From NCBI RefSeq assembly GCF_949628215.1, contig NC_134276.1, forward strand, positions 57,515,733-57,579,732: a stretch of DNA of 64,000 nt, written 5' to 3'. Source of the DNA: Phalacrocorax aristotelis. Taxonomy: Eukaryota; Chordata; Aves; Suliformes; Phalacrocoracidae. The notes under the pieces were generated by a model. That model was not told where the DNA came from, did not search any database, and was given only the letters and a program-made list of their open reading frames with translations. A program made the translations under genes and the position numbers. Shown here piece after piece: positions 24,827 to 38,600 of the stretch; within the stretch, counting starts at the first letter, position 1; every line of letters begins with the position of its first letter.

Positions 24827-26108
24827 TTTATTTTCTACTGGACCTCAAAGCGTAGGTATCTCATTAAACATGAAACAATCTGAAGCAGCATAGCACTTGC
24901 TCAATTTTTTTTTTAAGCATGGGAATAGTGTTGTTGCGTTAAAGTGCTTTGCTGAATCAGGACATAACTTATGAACACAGAACGACTCCCTCTCACTGCA
25001 TTCCTCTCACTATCAGCAACAGCCATTCAAAACTACAGGTTGCACTTTCCTACCTCTTCTGGTAGGATGGTAACTTCAAACAGCTTGAGTTCAACAGAAC
25101 CCCTGATGCAAAACTTTAAATATACTAAGGTTACATATTTTTAACATATATTTAATGTATTTGTTGGTACCCTGCAGTTACAGCTTTGGCTTGAAGGCAC
25201 AAATATTAAGGCACAATAAATGCAAATAAAGTATACGTTTCAATGTGTTGTGTTGAAGATAACTTTGTGCTACACAGTATTTAGGTATAATGACATGTCA
25301 TTCAAACATTTCCTCAAGTTATTTTAATACCTTTTCTTCTTTGATAACCTGGATAAAAAGAGGAATGTATGTTAAATTATTTAAATATTTCTTCAGTGCA
25401 AATGTGGTAATTTTCCTCTGAAGTATAAAAGATTGAGATTGATTTTTCAGCATTCGGATTTTAGCAAAATAAAACTAATATTTACATTCATCTTGAACAG
25501 CATTATTTGAATTATTTATCAAAAAAATAAGTATAGAGTACTTTTTAATATTTAAAAAAAAAAAGTATTTTTGGCTTGTTCAATCCTTTCTTCTACCAAC
25601 CTGCATAGCTACTTATGACAGGCAGAAAGACAGCTGCACTGGGCAGCTAGGTTGTACACTACCGAATCTGCTGTTTAGACATAGCTGTCGTGCCAAAGTG
25701 ACACTGAAAAAATTTTGCTTTTGCTTGCTCTCAAAATATTTCCAAAAGAAAAAAAAGGACACATTTCAATTTGTTTAATAAGCTCCAAATATGCACCCTA
25801 GACCTGCTAGGTGTCCTGCACCTGTTTAAATAAAAGAGATCTCTACCACGTAACTTTCAAATAAAAACTGAGTCTGCCTAATTTCTTTAGCAATAAAAAC
25901 ATAATTAGCTGGAAAGGAAAACATATTGCACTGAAATTAAAGAAAGAATGACAGTAAAAATTTTCCTCTCTGTATTAAATATGAAGGATATCCAGTGCAA
26001 AGAATTGCCCCTTCCCTTTCCTCTCCCGCTGATACTTGCAACCATTGTCACTGAGTTTAGATGATCTCAGGTTTACATTCTATGGAAAACAGTTAAGCTT
26101 ATTAGGAA
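24827..26108 (-). other. ABCC4: Probable ABCC4 3'UTR, downstream end uncertain
   Basis: The sequence after the TGA at 26111-26109 is AT-rich and free of splice-flanked coding sequence, as expected of a 3'UTR. Read on the minus strand it holds several ATTTA pentamers (TAAAT on the plus strand, for example around 25.38 kb and 25.83 kb). Possible poly(A) signals are ATTAAA at 25156-25151 and AATAAA at 24832-24827. A further AATAAA at 22519-22514 would give a 3'UTR of about 3.6 kb. I cannot tell from sequence alone which is used. Confidence 0.5.
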
Positions 26109-26216
26109 TCACAGTGCAGTTTCGGTTATGCATAATCCTGAGGAAGGATCCAAGGAGGAGTCTGTGGCAAGCTGACCGTTCTGAACAACTTCTGGGTAAT
26201 TCTTACTGAAGTACAC
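26109..26216 (-). CDS. ABCC4: ABCC4 last coding exon: C-terminal tail with PDZ-binding motif
   Basis: The coding part has 108 nt: 35 codons plus TGA. The acceptor is tttttcctag/GTG after a good pyrimidine tract. The tail begins VYFSKNYPEV and ends CITETAL. The first residues (VYF-x-(K/R)-NYP) and the last four (ETAL) match what I recall of human ABCC4, and the tail has the same length (35 residues). The middle is unlike it. ETAL is a class I PDZ ligand; in mammals this end binds scaffold proteins such as PDZK1 and NHERF and helps place the transporter in the membrane. The exon is too short to stand out as a free open frame, but frame, acceptor, stop and ends agree. Confidence 0.93.
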   Translation of the reverse strand: MYFSKNYPEVVQNGQLATDSSLDPSSGLCITETAL

Positions 26217-29200
26217 CTAGGAAAAACACCAGATTCTGTGAGTCGTTATGCATCTGTCCATGAAACCTTTTGAGTTTCAAATAAAATTTCTGGCGATAAA
26301 CCCAGTAGAGATAAATACATGTCCGTAAGGAACCCCAACCGGAACTTCAGGTTAGTGGCATTCTGTAACTGTGTGTCATTGAAAAATTAGTAAAATTACT
26401 GTATGATCTTACATTGTAATAAAGCATGAGAAAAATCCCACACAACCTGTGGATCCACTCAAATTCTGGTAATTCAGATAAATAGATATGTTTTATCACT
26501 TTACATTAAACTGATAAGTAAAATCATTTTACCAGCTCAAAACATGGAGATAAATTAAAAACAGGATGACAAAGCAGCTGTGAAATCTTGCGTCTGCACA
26601 AGGGTTTCTCATTTTCACACATAAAATGAACACAATGGATTTGGATGTTAATATCAGGTTGTAATCCCTACATTTTACGAACTATGATTGACAACCATTG
26701 AAACTTCAAGGTATATGTATGAAATATCCCGGCGTTTAATTTGTGCTGCAGAGCAGTTATAGGGCCTATAGAAATGTGATCTCTGGATAGTGAACCACAA
26801 TAATGAAAGAAGAAGCAAAAGCTTTAACAATGACTCAACCAAGCAACTTCTCTAAAATGTAAGATGATACCAAATAATAGGACAGTTCTTTGCCAAGCCT
26901 TTGAGTTCATGAATTCTACCAATTTCTAGCTCAACTAGGAGAGATACAGGTTTCCTGATAAATGTATAATCAGAACATAAAGGAAATGAAATGCTGTCAA
27001 GTTTCACTGTTCCACAATCATCAGTTTTTAGTAGCTGTATCATATCTCTGTTTCTTGACAGATGCGCATAACAAAATGAAATAATGTCAAGACTTGTGTG
27101 CTCTTATCTAAAAATGTGTTTGGGTGAAAAAGGACTTCAAATGCAATTTTTTTTCAAAGAAGAATGTGAAAAGTTTTGTTTGAGTCTTTAAAAACAGAAA
27201 ATACACTATCTTTCTGAAGCTGACACGTGTCACGAGTTAGGTCTCATAGTCACACTGCTTTGACTATGGCTTACGAAACATTTCTCCAATTTATATTTGA
27301 GAGTGCTGTCAACAAAGTTCGGTTTGTTTGATAATAATGCCCTTTTCACGTATATGAATCCAGGTATAAGACACGCGGGATAAAAAAGAAACAGTAATTC
27401 TATAAAAACATTCTTGTAAGTACCACTGCCGTCTTTTGTGCACACGCGCTAATGCAGGATATATGCATCTTTACAAGTTTCAAAGAATATTAAGGCCTGA
27501 TTTGAATCAACAAAAGAATTGGAAGTCCTGTTAAGAGGCATTCCTCAGAAACCAGCCACGATCAGATGCAACAGAGGAAAGTTAATCAGGCGCCTGCCTG
27601 CACACACGCTGCAGAGACAGCAGCCCCAGTTGTGTATTCCTATCCCTTTCCTGGTTTAAAACATAAAACTTTGGCATACTTTTAATGCAGCTTTTGAATG
27701 TGATTTTTTTTTTAATGGAAAGTTAATAGAAAACCTTGGCACATTACTAGAGACGTAATGAAATGGCAGCTGCTTTTCAACTGTCTCATTGCAATTCTTC
27801 CCCTGAGCCCAATCCCTCAAGATATTAAATGCCCAAGTCTTTATACAAGTTTCTTCCACTGCCAAGAGAGCTGCAACCTTTTAAAAGTAATCACTGAGGT
27901 GAGATAACACCTAGTATTTTAATATTTACACATCTGTCATAGCTTTAAAATAAAATAACCCTTATTTTTCCCTCAAAGTACTCAAGACCTGATTGACAGA
28001 AAACCAGCCCTATCCTGACGCCACCAAAGCTTGCAGAAAATGCTGCTCTCGATGATGCCAAGGGCACAGAGAACACACCAACTTTTGTTTATCTGAATAA
28101 TTGAGCACTTTTTTTCCTCTCCTTTTTAACTGTTTGATGACTATTTTTCACCTGCCCATAGGATTTTCTCCTAATAGCTTCTTGTAAACTGAACAAGGAT
28201 GAAAACATGGTCTCACGATGCCAAGCACAACTCTACTGCAGTCAGGCTCACAGTCTAGTTCGTATATACTCAGTGGTCTCCAATTTGAGCTGTGCCTGCG
28301 TTGTTTTCTTTGACATTTGCACAAAAAATGGGGATATGGAGTTACCAAGAGAGACATACAAATAGTGATGTTGGATCAGTTTGGAAGCCTGAGCTAAGGT
28401 TCCAGCAATATCTCGATCTTGCAATGCTTCGCTACGATGCCCACAAGATTTTTTTTGAAAATTAGGTTTCTTCAAAGGTGTCCAGGTTAGTCTTCCAGTT
28501 TAAGGTGTGTAGTCCCTCTCCACTTGCACTTAAAGGATATTACTGTTCCAGAAAATGGATTTAAAGTCTCACCTTACTGAAAGAAGTACAGGTTTGTTCT
28601 GTGCAAGATTCAGGTCCAAAATGCAATAAATCAAATAATCATTGCCGAAGCATGGCCACATTCCAAACCATTTTACTTAGCAACCCACTGTAATGCCTTT
28701 TGAAAAGTATGTATACATGTCATACTGCCATTTCTTTCTATGTGCAGCATGCTGTTTTTCAACAACAGAAAAAAAAGCTGTTCTTCATAATAACAGTTCT
28801 TAGTAACCACAGGAGGAATGTATGAGACCAACAGCAATACATGCAACAGACTTACTAGTGTGAAAAGAAAAGCCATTGGAATCAGCTCTTCTGACTAAGC
28901 AACTCTGAAAGTATGCATGAAGCACAAGGGACAGCAATAACAAAAACCTTGAATTAACATCCAAGTCCTTCAAACAGAAAGAACTGTAACTGTGCTTCTG
29001 GGTAGCTGCTGACTGGAGATATAGTCTCTCGATTCCCATATTTTTGGGCTGAGTGTGGATAAGCACCATGCTTTGCATTCTTGGCAGATGCTAAAGCTTG
29101 TATCTGCCTTCTAGCCTGGGAGTTAGCAAACTTTTTCATCAAACCACATTTCAGCAGAGACTGGTTCCTGGATCTCTTCCCTTCCTGTACAAAATCACAT

Positions 29201-30309
29201 AACATTGATGTGGTAACTGCAGATGACTATATGGGCAAGTAACATCAGGCAATTATTTTTATAGATTTTGAATTATCTTTGAATGCAGTTGTGCAATTGG
29301 GGAGGGCTGCAGGGAAGGAAGGAAACACAGCATGATATGGCTAAACCTCTACAGATGACAGCTGGACAGCCTCACCTCTTGCCATTCCAAAGATCAAGCC
29401 TTAGGAAGCTGGCCTTCACTTTACAGACAAACACTGCTCAAATGAATTTGAAGCTATCTTTTTAACCATCATTTATATAACCTCCAGATTGTCATACACA
29501 TACTGTAAAAAACATGGCTAATCCATTCATTTCTAGTAATAAAATTTAAGAAGCTACATTGCAGCAATGGTGAAGGACAGCAGGACTCCTTACGTAGGCT
29601 AGTTAAAGACAAAGCTGTTTCCCTCAGTTCTGCAATTAGTGCCACGCATGAATTTATAGCGTATGCTCTTAGCTACAAAGCTTCACTTGAAAAACTTTTA
29701 AAAAAATAATAATAAATTCAGCAGCTCTAAAAAAAGTCTAAGAATATGAACAGACACAGAAATCTCTTCCCTAATCTTCAAAAAGTCCAGTAAAATAGCC
29801 TCCAGACATGAGCATGCAGCCTCCATGACAGCACAATTTTTCAAATTTTTCCAACTTTTGCCAACTTGCTGGAAACGTATCTATTTTTACTAGGAAACAG
29901 CCAGGCACCTACCATTTTGTCTCCTGTCTTTATGTGTTGCTTCCCATCTATTGGTCTCCTGTTTCCCCAGGAAACAGTTTGGGGTTTGCGTTCCCCTAGC
30001 TCTGCTTCACACATCCAGCAACTTGAGGAGAGGAAGGCATAAAGGCCTTTGCCTTTTGTCTTGAAAAGGCTGTCTTAGGTCGCTATATGCCTAATATCAG
30101 TGCCTTACTTGTACAATGAAATTAAAGTTACATGACTACGAGGCAAGTTGCTGCTAAACTGAGCTCTGCCGGTCTCAGCTGAAGCAATGTTGAAACTTCA
30201 TCGGCACTGAGAGAAATAAAACCTTGCTCTGGACATCCCGTGTGGTAAATTACCAAGAAAAAAAAGAAATCAAGCCAAAAGCTAGTCAAAATGAGTTCCC
30301 CAATCACAG

Positions 30310-30490
30310 GTCAATTTTTTTATCTTCTTATCTCTGCTTCAGCTTTCCATCTGAAAAGTGGAGATGATACAGCTGCGCCTCAGAGGCATATTACAAAAAT
30401 GAATCCACTGATGTTTCTTAAATACTTCGATTGCCAGAGGAGTGCTCACAATTACATTAATAATTCTGTACTCAGAGTAGGATTTGAATA
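30310..30490 (+). repeat. MIR/CORE-SINE-like relic
   Basis: The segment tctctgcttcagctttccatctgaaaagtggagatgatacag resembles the well-known core of MIR elements (cctcagtttcc...aaaatgggga). The rest is degraded. It lies in the last ABCC4 intron. Confidence 0.5.
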
Positions 30491-31072
30491 GTAAGCAGTA
30501 AATCAGGCACAGAACCTTGTATGGAGCAAGGAGGCAACAAAACGTTCAAAAGCTGTTTCTTAACTGAGCCCTGCTCATCCTACGTCCAGAACAGAGCAAA
30601 GGTACAAGAATGAAGTAAGAGAAAGCACAAAAATAAGAATGTGATTGCACCCCCCAGAGACCATAATATAATGCACAGGTTCTGAACCTCAAACTAAAAT
30701 TTGATCGGCCCTTTAAAAAACACAGAAATAACAAATAAATGCTGGACTCCGCAGCCCTAACATGTTTTTACAGCAAGTTTTTCTAAGATCAATGCCCAGC
30801 ACAGGTGTCTGTCATATATTATTTACACTTACTGTCTTGTGTACATACAGCAGGATACAAGAAATCCAAACAGTCTTTCAACTCGGGGTATATAAATACA
30901 CTTATCATTTGGAAGTCTGTGTACATCCACTAAAAAAAGCACTGAAAATGATGGCTTTGCCTTGCAAAGCTGACAGATTCTTTAGTGGCAGGCTTACTAT
31001 AACACTGAATATGCTAACTTGAGATAAACAAACTGCAGAGACAAACTTAATTATCCCTTCTTCTAAAATTAC

Positions 31073-31207
31073 CCGTTTTGCTGTTTCAATCAGAGAAGCC
31101 GCTTCAGTCTTGCCCACTTGTTGCACCATTTTGTAAAACAAGCCATCTTGTTCTTGCAGCAAAATATAAGGTTCACCATACTCTTTCAGTCTTCCTGCAT
31201 CTAAAAC
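31073..31207 (-). CDS. ABCC4: ABCC4 exon: end of NBD2
   Basis: This exon has 135 nt (45 codons, phase 0). It reads [20 protein letters not shown], then [20 protein letters not shown] and ETAKR. It is the last beta strand and C-terminal helix of NBD2, and the FYKMVQQ segment is typical of ABCC4. It lies 15.8 kb downstream of the previous exon, the largest intron in the window. The acceptor is tttcacag/GTT. The donor is CGG/GTAATT, weak at +5. If the donor is not used, the frame stays open for 55 more codons to a stop at 30905, giving a different tail. Confidence 0.96.
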
Positions 31208-31559
31208 CTGTGAAATCAGCAGAAACCAACATATTAGCATAAGAAATTCAAAAACAGATGTTAGAGACTACAAACAAGGAAGGAATGTATGCACTGTAAG
31301 TGCTAAAATGAATTTTGTATCCTGAAAACGAAGTATGTCCTCTTCAAACTAGCACGGCACTTTTTTATTTTATAGACCTGTTGAACAATTTTAGCATGTC
31401 CTACAGCCATTCCACCTATAGGAATCCAATGCAAAGTTATGCAGAGTATGGAAATGCAATATTTGTGAAGCCAACAAAGCAGATTATAAGATTAATTGTG
31501 AAAGAAAGAAACAAAGAGGCCAAAAATGGTCTCTGAAGTAAAGTGCTGTGGGTAAAAAC

Positions 31560-32635
31560 CATGCAATAACCACCAGAACGGTTAAGGAAGAATAAGTAGG
31601 TCTTTTGGATTAGAGGAGGCGAAGATGTAATTAAAGAAAATGAGGGTGTTCCTGAAGAGATAAACAATTCCTTGCATCAGTTTTTGCCAACTACGTATGA
31701 GAAAGATACTTACGCGGAACCTATTCTTTCTACATAAAAAAATATGAGATGCCACCAGGGACATAGGCACCCAAGAGAGAGGAAGGGAGAAGGAAAAAAC
31801 AACAGAGAAATTAAAAGGCATTAATTCAATAAGCCACAGTCGAAAATATCAGAAAAATTTTAAACAAGCTGATTGAACTTCTAAGAAAATATTCTCATAC
31901 TAGTGACTCTATTTAAGGACGGCATGGTAGCAAACACTGCACTTATATTTTGAAAGGCCTTACGGTATTCACTGAACAAACTTTTAGACTAGCATATATA
32001 TTTTGAGGTAAGACAGTGATTTAGTTAAAACCATCATTAAAACCCAAGTCGAAGACACACAGATCACAAGTAGAATTTGTTCTCCACAGTTTTAGCAAAA
32101 GTAAACTGTCCCTCACAAATCTGACACAATGCTTAATGCACGAGAAGAAAACTAAAGGAGAAATGGTTTATATGGATTTCCAGAAAGGTATCTGGTGTAA
32201 CTGAATAGCTGTGCTACAAGGGAAAAAAATTTTTCAAGAACCTGGGCAGAAAACAAGAGATTAGAAACAAACAGTTCATTTTCCTCTGGGGAAGGCTGAA
32301 GAGGTAGGAACTGGTGGGAACCACATTGTTCCGGCATACGTGGTAGCTACGTATGTGTTAGTCATCAGAAAAAGAAGTTATCGGAAAAGTGACAAACCTG
32401 CAAATGACACAAAAATGTGCAGGGAAGTCTAGACCAGAGGAGGTTAAGATACACCAAACTAACCTAAGAGAATGAGGAACACAATAGCAGAGAAAAGTCA
32501 ATATTGACAAACGCAATGCACTCAAATACTTAACTGGCTTATAAATTAATGGTATTGACTCAAGAAAGAGATTTGGGTATCAGTCTACAAGTTCAATACT
32601 TTAGTCCCTGTGTAGGAGCAGTGAAGTTAAAAAAA
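31560..32635 (+). mobile_element. Ancient CR1-like relic
   Basis: Fragments resemble CR1/L3 in order along the plus strand: gagataaacaattccttgcatcag (31657), a segment with tttccagaaaggtatctggtg (near 32175), gtcaatattgacaaacgcaatgcactcaaa (near 32500) and agagatttgggtatcagtctaca (near 32568). Between them similarity is lost. This is an old, heavily decayed copy just upstream, in gene order, of the penultimate ABCC4 exon. Edges are uncertain. Confidence 0.5.
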
Positions 32636-35600
32636 AAAGAAAAATGAGAATTTATGTGAGAAAACAAAGTAATTCAGAACATATTTTTGTTCTTATATAA
32701 ATAAAAAGCTGAATACACATGGCATACTATTGAAAAAGATATTGCCACAACAGAGGGACTTCAAGGACTCGTAACTGAAGCCATAACTGTGGTGTACATA
32801 CTTGTAAGGAAAGAAAAAAAAAAATAAACAAACCCAAACTGGAGCTGTTGATTTCAGGAAAGAAATTAATAAAAGGTATTATGAGGACAACTTCCAAAAT
32901 AACAAAAGTAGTTTGCAAACTTCTGTTTGCAAGAAGAAACTCTGATAAGCTTAGAGACAAATTCAAAGGGAACTTTCAAACACGCACTTTGCCTGTGCAA
33001 CTCCTTAAAGCCAATCATCTTTACGGCCACCAAGAGCCCGTCGGATCTCTAAGCGGCCTGGACCCCCATTAACGACAAAACCCACAGGGAAGTAGGACAG
33101 CTCAGCCAATCCCTTTGCCTGCACTGGTGTGAAAATTACACACTGCCGAGGTCGCTGTTGACTCGTTTGACACCAGGGACAGGGCACCAGGGGAAAGGCG
33201 CCCACTCCTCTGCTTCCAGTCCCATTAACTACACGGCATTTGAATGCAACGTAACTCAGCCAATAACAGCAGCATAAATACATCTAATTTTATAAACTGT
33301 ATGCACAGAAACTTCTAAGAATTTACTTGCTGTTTTCAAAAGCTCAACTCTTGGAGTACCCAGCTTATACTATGATTTTCCTTCGCAAGCGATTCCTAGT
33401 ACTGTTCGGTTTATAGCTGAAGAAAGTGCTTGTTGAAAAATTTTAAAATATTACTATTATTGCATAGCACGAAATACAGTAATTTAATATACAATTGATG
33501 CAGTATCTCATCTGCAAAGGTATATTTGCTCATATGTTGATTTTTCAGTGTATTTAATCCCATCCCATTTAATCAGAATATTTTAGGATTAATTACAAAT
33601 ATAATTTTAATCGCATTTACATACTACAGTATGTCATAGTTAAGGACCACTCCCTTAAAAATGTAATAAATGAATTTATCATATACAGTTCAAAGTAACA
33701 ATTAAATTGGGGTGCCACAGCATAGGACATCTCTGGTGCCTTGAATAAGAAAAGGTTTTTTAAGCTTAGCACTAGATTATGTAACCAATCCTTAAGAAAG
33801 AGAACAAAAAGCCTCTTCATTAAATGTGTCTCTCACAAGTAAAGAACTAAAATAGAGAAGTAAAGGGTTTTTTAAAACCTACACTACTGCAGTATAAAAA
33901 TTTTAACATTAATTTTGTAAATATCTGAAGCAACTGCAAACATGGACAATCTTTCTCCTCCAGAGAACCTGGGACGGAAAAAGGAAAAATTTATCCTTCC
34001 TTGACAAGTTTTAAACAGCCAAGTCCAGAAGATGGACAGATAGAGCAAGCGATTTGTGTCTAGAAAATTGCATTCACATTTTAAACAAATCCTTAATCTA
34101 TTCATATCCTTTCTTGGAGAGTAAGAACAAATTTGTGTTATGAAAATAGACAGACCAAACACAGCAAAACCAAGCCGCGTTCCTTTTTTAAAAATCTGAA
34201 ATGAAAAATAAAGAATGAAACTGAACAGACAACATCATTCCTACAAGTCAGGAACACTCGATAAACCCTCTTCACCAAAGGAAAACACTGTTTCTACTAA
34301 CTGCTGTCATCTACGAGACAATGGAGAAAATTTAAGCTGATCTACTTGGTAGTTATACATTTATATATTTATACATTTATTAAAATGTGCTTAGACAAAG
34401 AGATAGGTACTCTTCTTTGAAGAAATACGTGCTGATAAAATTTAAATAAATAACTAGGTACTTTGGCTAAGGCTTTGCATACTCTTACTCACTGACTCCA
34501 AGCCAAATTAAAATCATTAGGACTTCAAAAAGGCAGCTAATCATTCAGGAAAGGTGGAATCTGGTGTTTACCAGCCACACATTTTCTGATCAACTTGCAT
34601 GCAACGCTTATCACTGCACAATACAACCGAATTGAACCCGGATGCGTTCCAAGGCAGTTGTACCAGTGGAACTTGATACAGAAAAGCCAGAGAAGCTTGT
34701 AGCTGGTGCAATCAGATTGGCAGGATGATTATGGAGGACACATGCAGGAGCACGGGACTCTGAATCAGACTGGGATTATAGACTTTAACGCAGATATTAA
34801 GAGAGGGGGATTTTGGACAAATTCAACTTTATAAAATACACCAAACAAAGATTCATAATAATTCTGTGGGAGTTAAGTGCCTGTGAAATACTTAAGACAG
34901 CCCAGAGTAAAATAAAAACAAACACAAAAAAGCTATATAAACTCAAAGTAGTCATACATAAGCCAGGGCCAGGTTCTCCACTCTCTTGCACTGGCAGCTT
35001 CTTCTACCTTGCCTTTGTAGTCACATCCTTATGACTTCAACAGGATTTTCTCAAGCGGAAGAGTAACTCCAACAGTACAAAATTTACAATATTGGATGCT
35101 GGTGATCATGCAAAAGAAAGCACGCAGGAAAATTCTTATTCAACAGAATTTGTTCACGTCCTTGCATAAGGTGAAACTGCTCTTTACTTATAGCTATATA
35201 AATTATCATTACTCAAGCAGCACTATTCAGACATCTTAAGTTCAAAAAGGGCTCAAATGCTATAGTCTTTTTGAGTAAAATCCTCTCATGCCACCTAATT
35301 CCGTTTCATCTAATGTTTCATGCTGGTCAAATTGTCTAGGGCAGTGACTGCTCATCCCAGTTGTGATTTTTTCAGAAGGGTAAGCACCATGTTGGGTAGA
35401 AGGCAACATAGTTCTGAACAGCACTTCGACATAGAGGCAGAGTATAACATAGAAAGAGTGAGATTAAAAACATGGCAGGGAAGGACAGTGAAACAGAAAA
35501 GAAGTATTTGAATTTGACTGACCTGCAAAGGCAAACAGAGTATTAGCTGTTTAAATGTGTTATGTTAACTCTAGCTCGCACAGACGGTCTATTTGCCTAT

Positions 35601-38600
35601 GCCACAAAAATGTTGCTGGATTAAATTTGTAGAAGATTTGGCATCTACGAAATAGTTGTCCATTTTGCCTCAACGGTACCCTGCCAGGGTATCTACCTCA
35701 CCTTTGCCTAGGTCCCCCCCAGAAAAAACTCAAACTTTGCAGTATTTCCATTCCATAGCCTCAGAGGTTAATGTATTAACCATGACAAAAAAGCAGGGGA
35801 GAAGGCAAAAAGGAAAACATAAAACGGTGAAAAAGAAATCAGAGATCCGTTTCACCAAGAAAAGAGAAATGAGACAATGAATGATGAGGATACTACATCA
35901 AGATAGTTTGGGTCTCTGCTGGAAACTAGGCAGCAGAACCAGGACAGCACCTTTGCTCCCTGATGATTCCTGCAACTAATTTGTATTGTTCAGTTGCACA
36001 GGACTTTGGAAAAGAAAACACTCCTTTTCTAAGTGAATTTAAACTCTTCCTTGTGGATTAATGTAAGTAACAGAAATGTCATTAGCTACAGAAACAGAAA
36101 GAACACGGACCCTTAAAAATGCTGTAACAAATACCACGTACTTATGGCTATCCGTAGACACAAAGAAGAAAGTTCTAAATCCTGCATTTTCTAACTTTCA
36201 GCAACAAAAGCAGACAAACCAAGAGAACAATAGTTATAAAACATTCTGAGGAAAAAAAACAGTCCAAGGTTGGAAGTGTTCAGCAACAGAGGAGGGGGGC
36301 ATGGGAATTTATTTCAATTATTATTGAGGAATGACTAGTATTCCTATTCACGTTCATCTTCACCATAAAGCCAGAGGGAAAATGGGACATTTAAGAGTTG
36401 ATCATAAATGTTTTTATTTCCTATTCAAAAGGAAAATAATTCAAGCAAATTATCTCCTAGGGAATACATCTGATTTAATTTAGACTTGGAGAAGACATCA
36501 CCAAACAACAAAATTATTATTAAAGTTCAAAACTCTGCTACAAGTACAACTTTGAACAATGTTTTCCTCAGAGAGCATACATCAAGATGATCTTCAATAG
36601 AAGTCCTGGGAAGAGGAGAATATTCAGGAGATGCTTCTGGTTACATCATATTATAAGAAATATATTTACCCAAGACAATACATAGCTTTGTGGGAAAGAG
36701 TCAACAGCCTGTGCTCCAGTTGGCATTAAGTTCAGACGCAAGCATGTTCTGTCTCTTCAGTCTCATCATGATTTGTCAAAACAGATCAGAAACACGTACA
36801 TACTTCTCTGAAGAATCAATTATAAATATCAACCTATCTAAATGGGTGTGCAAACATCGAAGACCACTGAGGAGGCTGCAAATATAACTCAGGAACCATT
36901 TTAAAGTTTGTGGGTTTTTTTTTTTCCTTTTTTAAGGTGCCCTCCCCCCCCCCTTTTTTTTCTTTTTTCTTCAATTTTTTCACGGTGGAGCTTTGTTTGG
37001 CTGTCTTTTGACATTTTGTTTTGGTTTTCTTTTAGTCTCCAGGTTTAATATAAGCATTCCCCAAGCTCCTCAGGGTTCCTACACAAATTACTCTACCAGA
37101 AACTCCAGTCAAATTTGGTGTCAAATAACATACATTTCATATATCATGTGTACAAACAAAGCAGAGCACACGTGGGCATTTACCTTTTTTACCTTCTTAT
37201 AATCTGAACTGTTATTTTCAGACTTTCCAAATATTTCACCTCAGCAGAGCTTAACTGCGCTGTAAGAATGCCAAATCTGCCACAGGGATCCAGGAGTTGA
37301 CATGTACCCCCTTGCCCACCCTTCCCCTTCTTCACAGGAAAGTCAACTTCTGACATTTTGTTCTGTAACCAGAAACAGAAGATTTCTTTAAACTGAAATA
37401 ATTCTTAAGCTGTAACTTTGGGAAAATTGAGCATGCAACACTGCCTGGCAAATTGTTCCACATATGAGTTATCCTCACTCTTCTTGCAGAGGCGTAAAAA
37501 TCTAGCTTCTTTTTCTCCATCTGATGGCACGCCACTGTAAGCTGGCTGGAATGTTGTAGGAAAAAAATATCAATTATGTATGTAGTAATGAGTCTTATTC
37601 TACTGATAATCATTTGATATTAACTCCTGTATCTTGTTGGAGGAAAGAAGCCTGTTAACCAGTCACTGCAGATGTTTCTTGTATTGTTCAGTTTGCTCAC
37701 CTCAAAATATCTGATATATCCGTGCAAGTTCAACCTTTCCCTTAGAGAGTACGAAGGGACCTCATGCCAGTTCTTACCAACAGCTGTACACGCTGACAAA
37801 ACTCTCCCTTGTTCAATCAGTAATGACTGCTTCCATCACTGTAAAGCCACATTTCTCAACTGAGATTGCAGAATGGCTCAAATATGGCCCCGAAGTGACA
37901 GATGATATATTTCAGCTTTCAAGGGTCTTAGAAAGTTATATAAGCTACAAGGATATTATGCTTTCCAAGAGTTTAAGGAATATTGTTGCAGATGACTGGG
38001 CAGGTCTCTTGGTTTTATCTTTTTCTGATGACAATGAACTTGTGACTCAGCTGCCATGCACAGAGTTTTACCTTATCAGAAACTCTCTGCTCAAAGTATC
38101 AGCCACCAGCATGCCCTGTGCTAATTTGCTTTTCATCAGTAATACAGTATTTTTAAGGGTACAAAAAAATCATTCTATAAAGATGTGTTAGTATTTCCAG
38201 TACAGTCTGGATTCCATACCATTGTCTTTAAAGAAATATTATCTGACCATCCTGTTCTTATACTGATGGAAACACATTCACAAGTAAGAACCTGACAGAA
38301 TGAGAGATCAAGGTTCATCAAGCATTGGCTTAACTTCCTGCAATAATTCAAATCCACCTCTTCATTTGAATGGTCCCAGCTGAAGTACTGCCTCAATAAT
38401 TAGTTGGTTTATTTAAGCAAGAGAAGAATCTTGTTGGGCAGCCCTCTTAAAATGGGAGCAGTTTTTAAGAACTCAAGGATGACAATGTTTTGGAGAGGTG
38501 TGGCTTAAAACTGGCGGAGAGAGTCAACAATCCTAGTATCTCTTCGAACTCTTTGGTATTTTGACTCATTTTAGAGACAGCTGGGCCAGGAGTGGTATTT

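Noticed and set aside
28954..29205. Minus-strand frame considered as the last ABCC4 exon
   Set aside because: It has no match to the ABCC4 tail. The true last exon is at 26109-26216, with acceptor, frame, stop and ETAL end all fitting.
37823..38191. Plus-strand frame of 122 codons in the large ABCC4 intron
   Set aside because: No family, no second exon and no promoter seen; a frame of this length is expected by chance in 64 kb.
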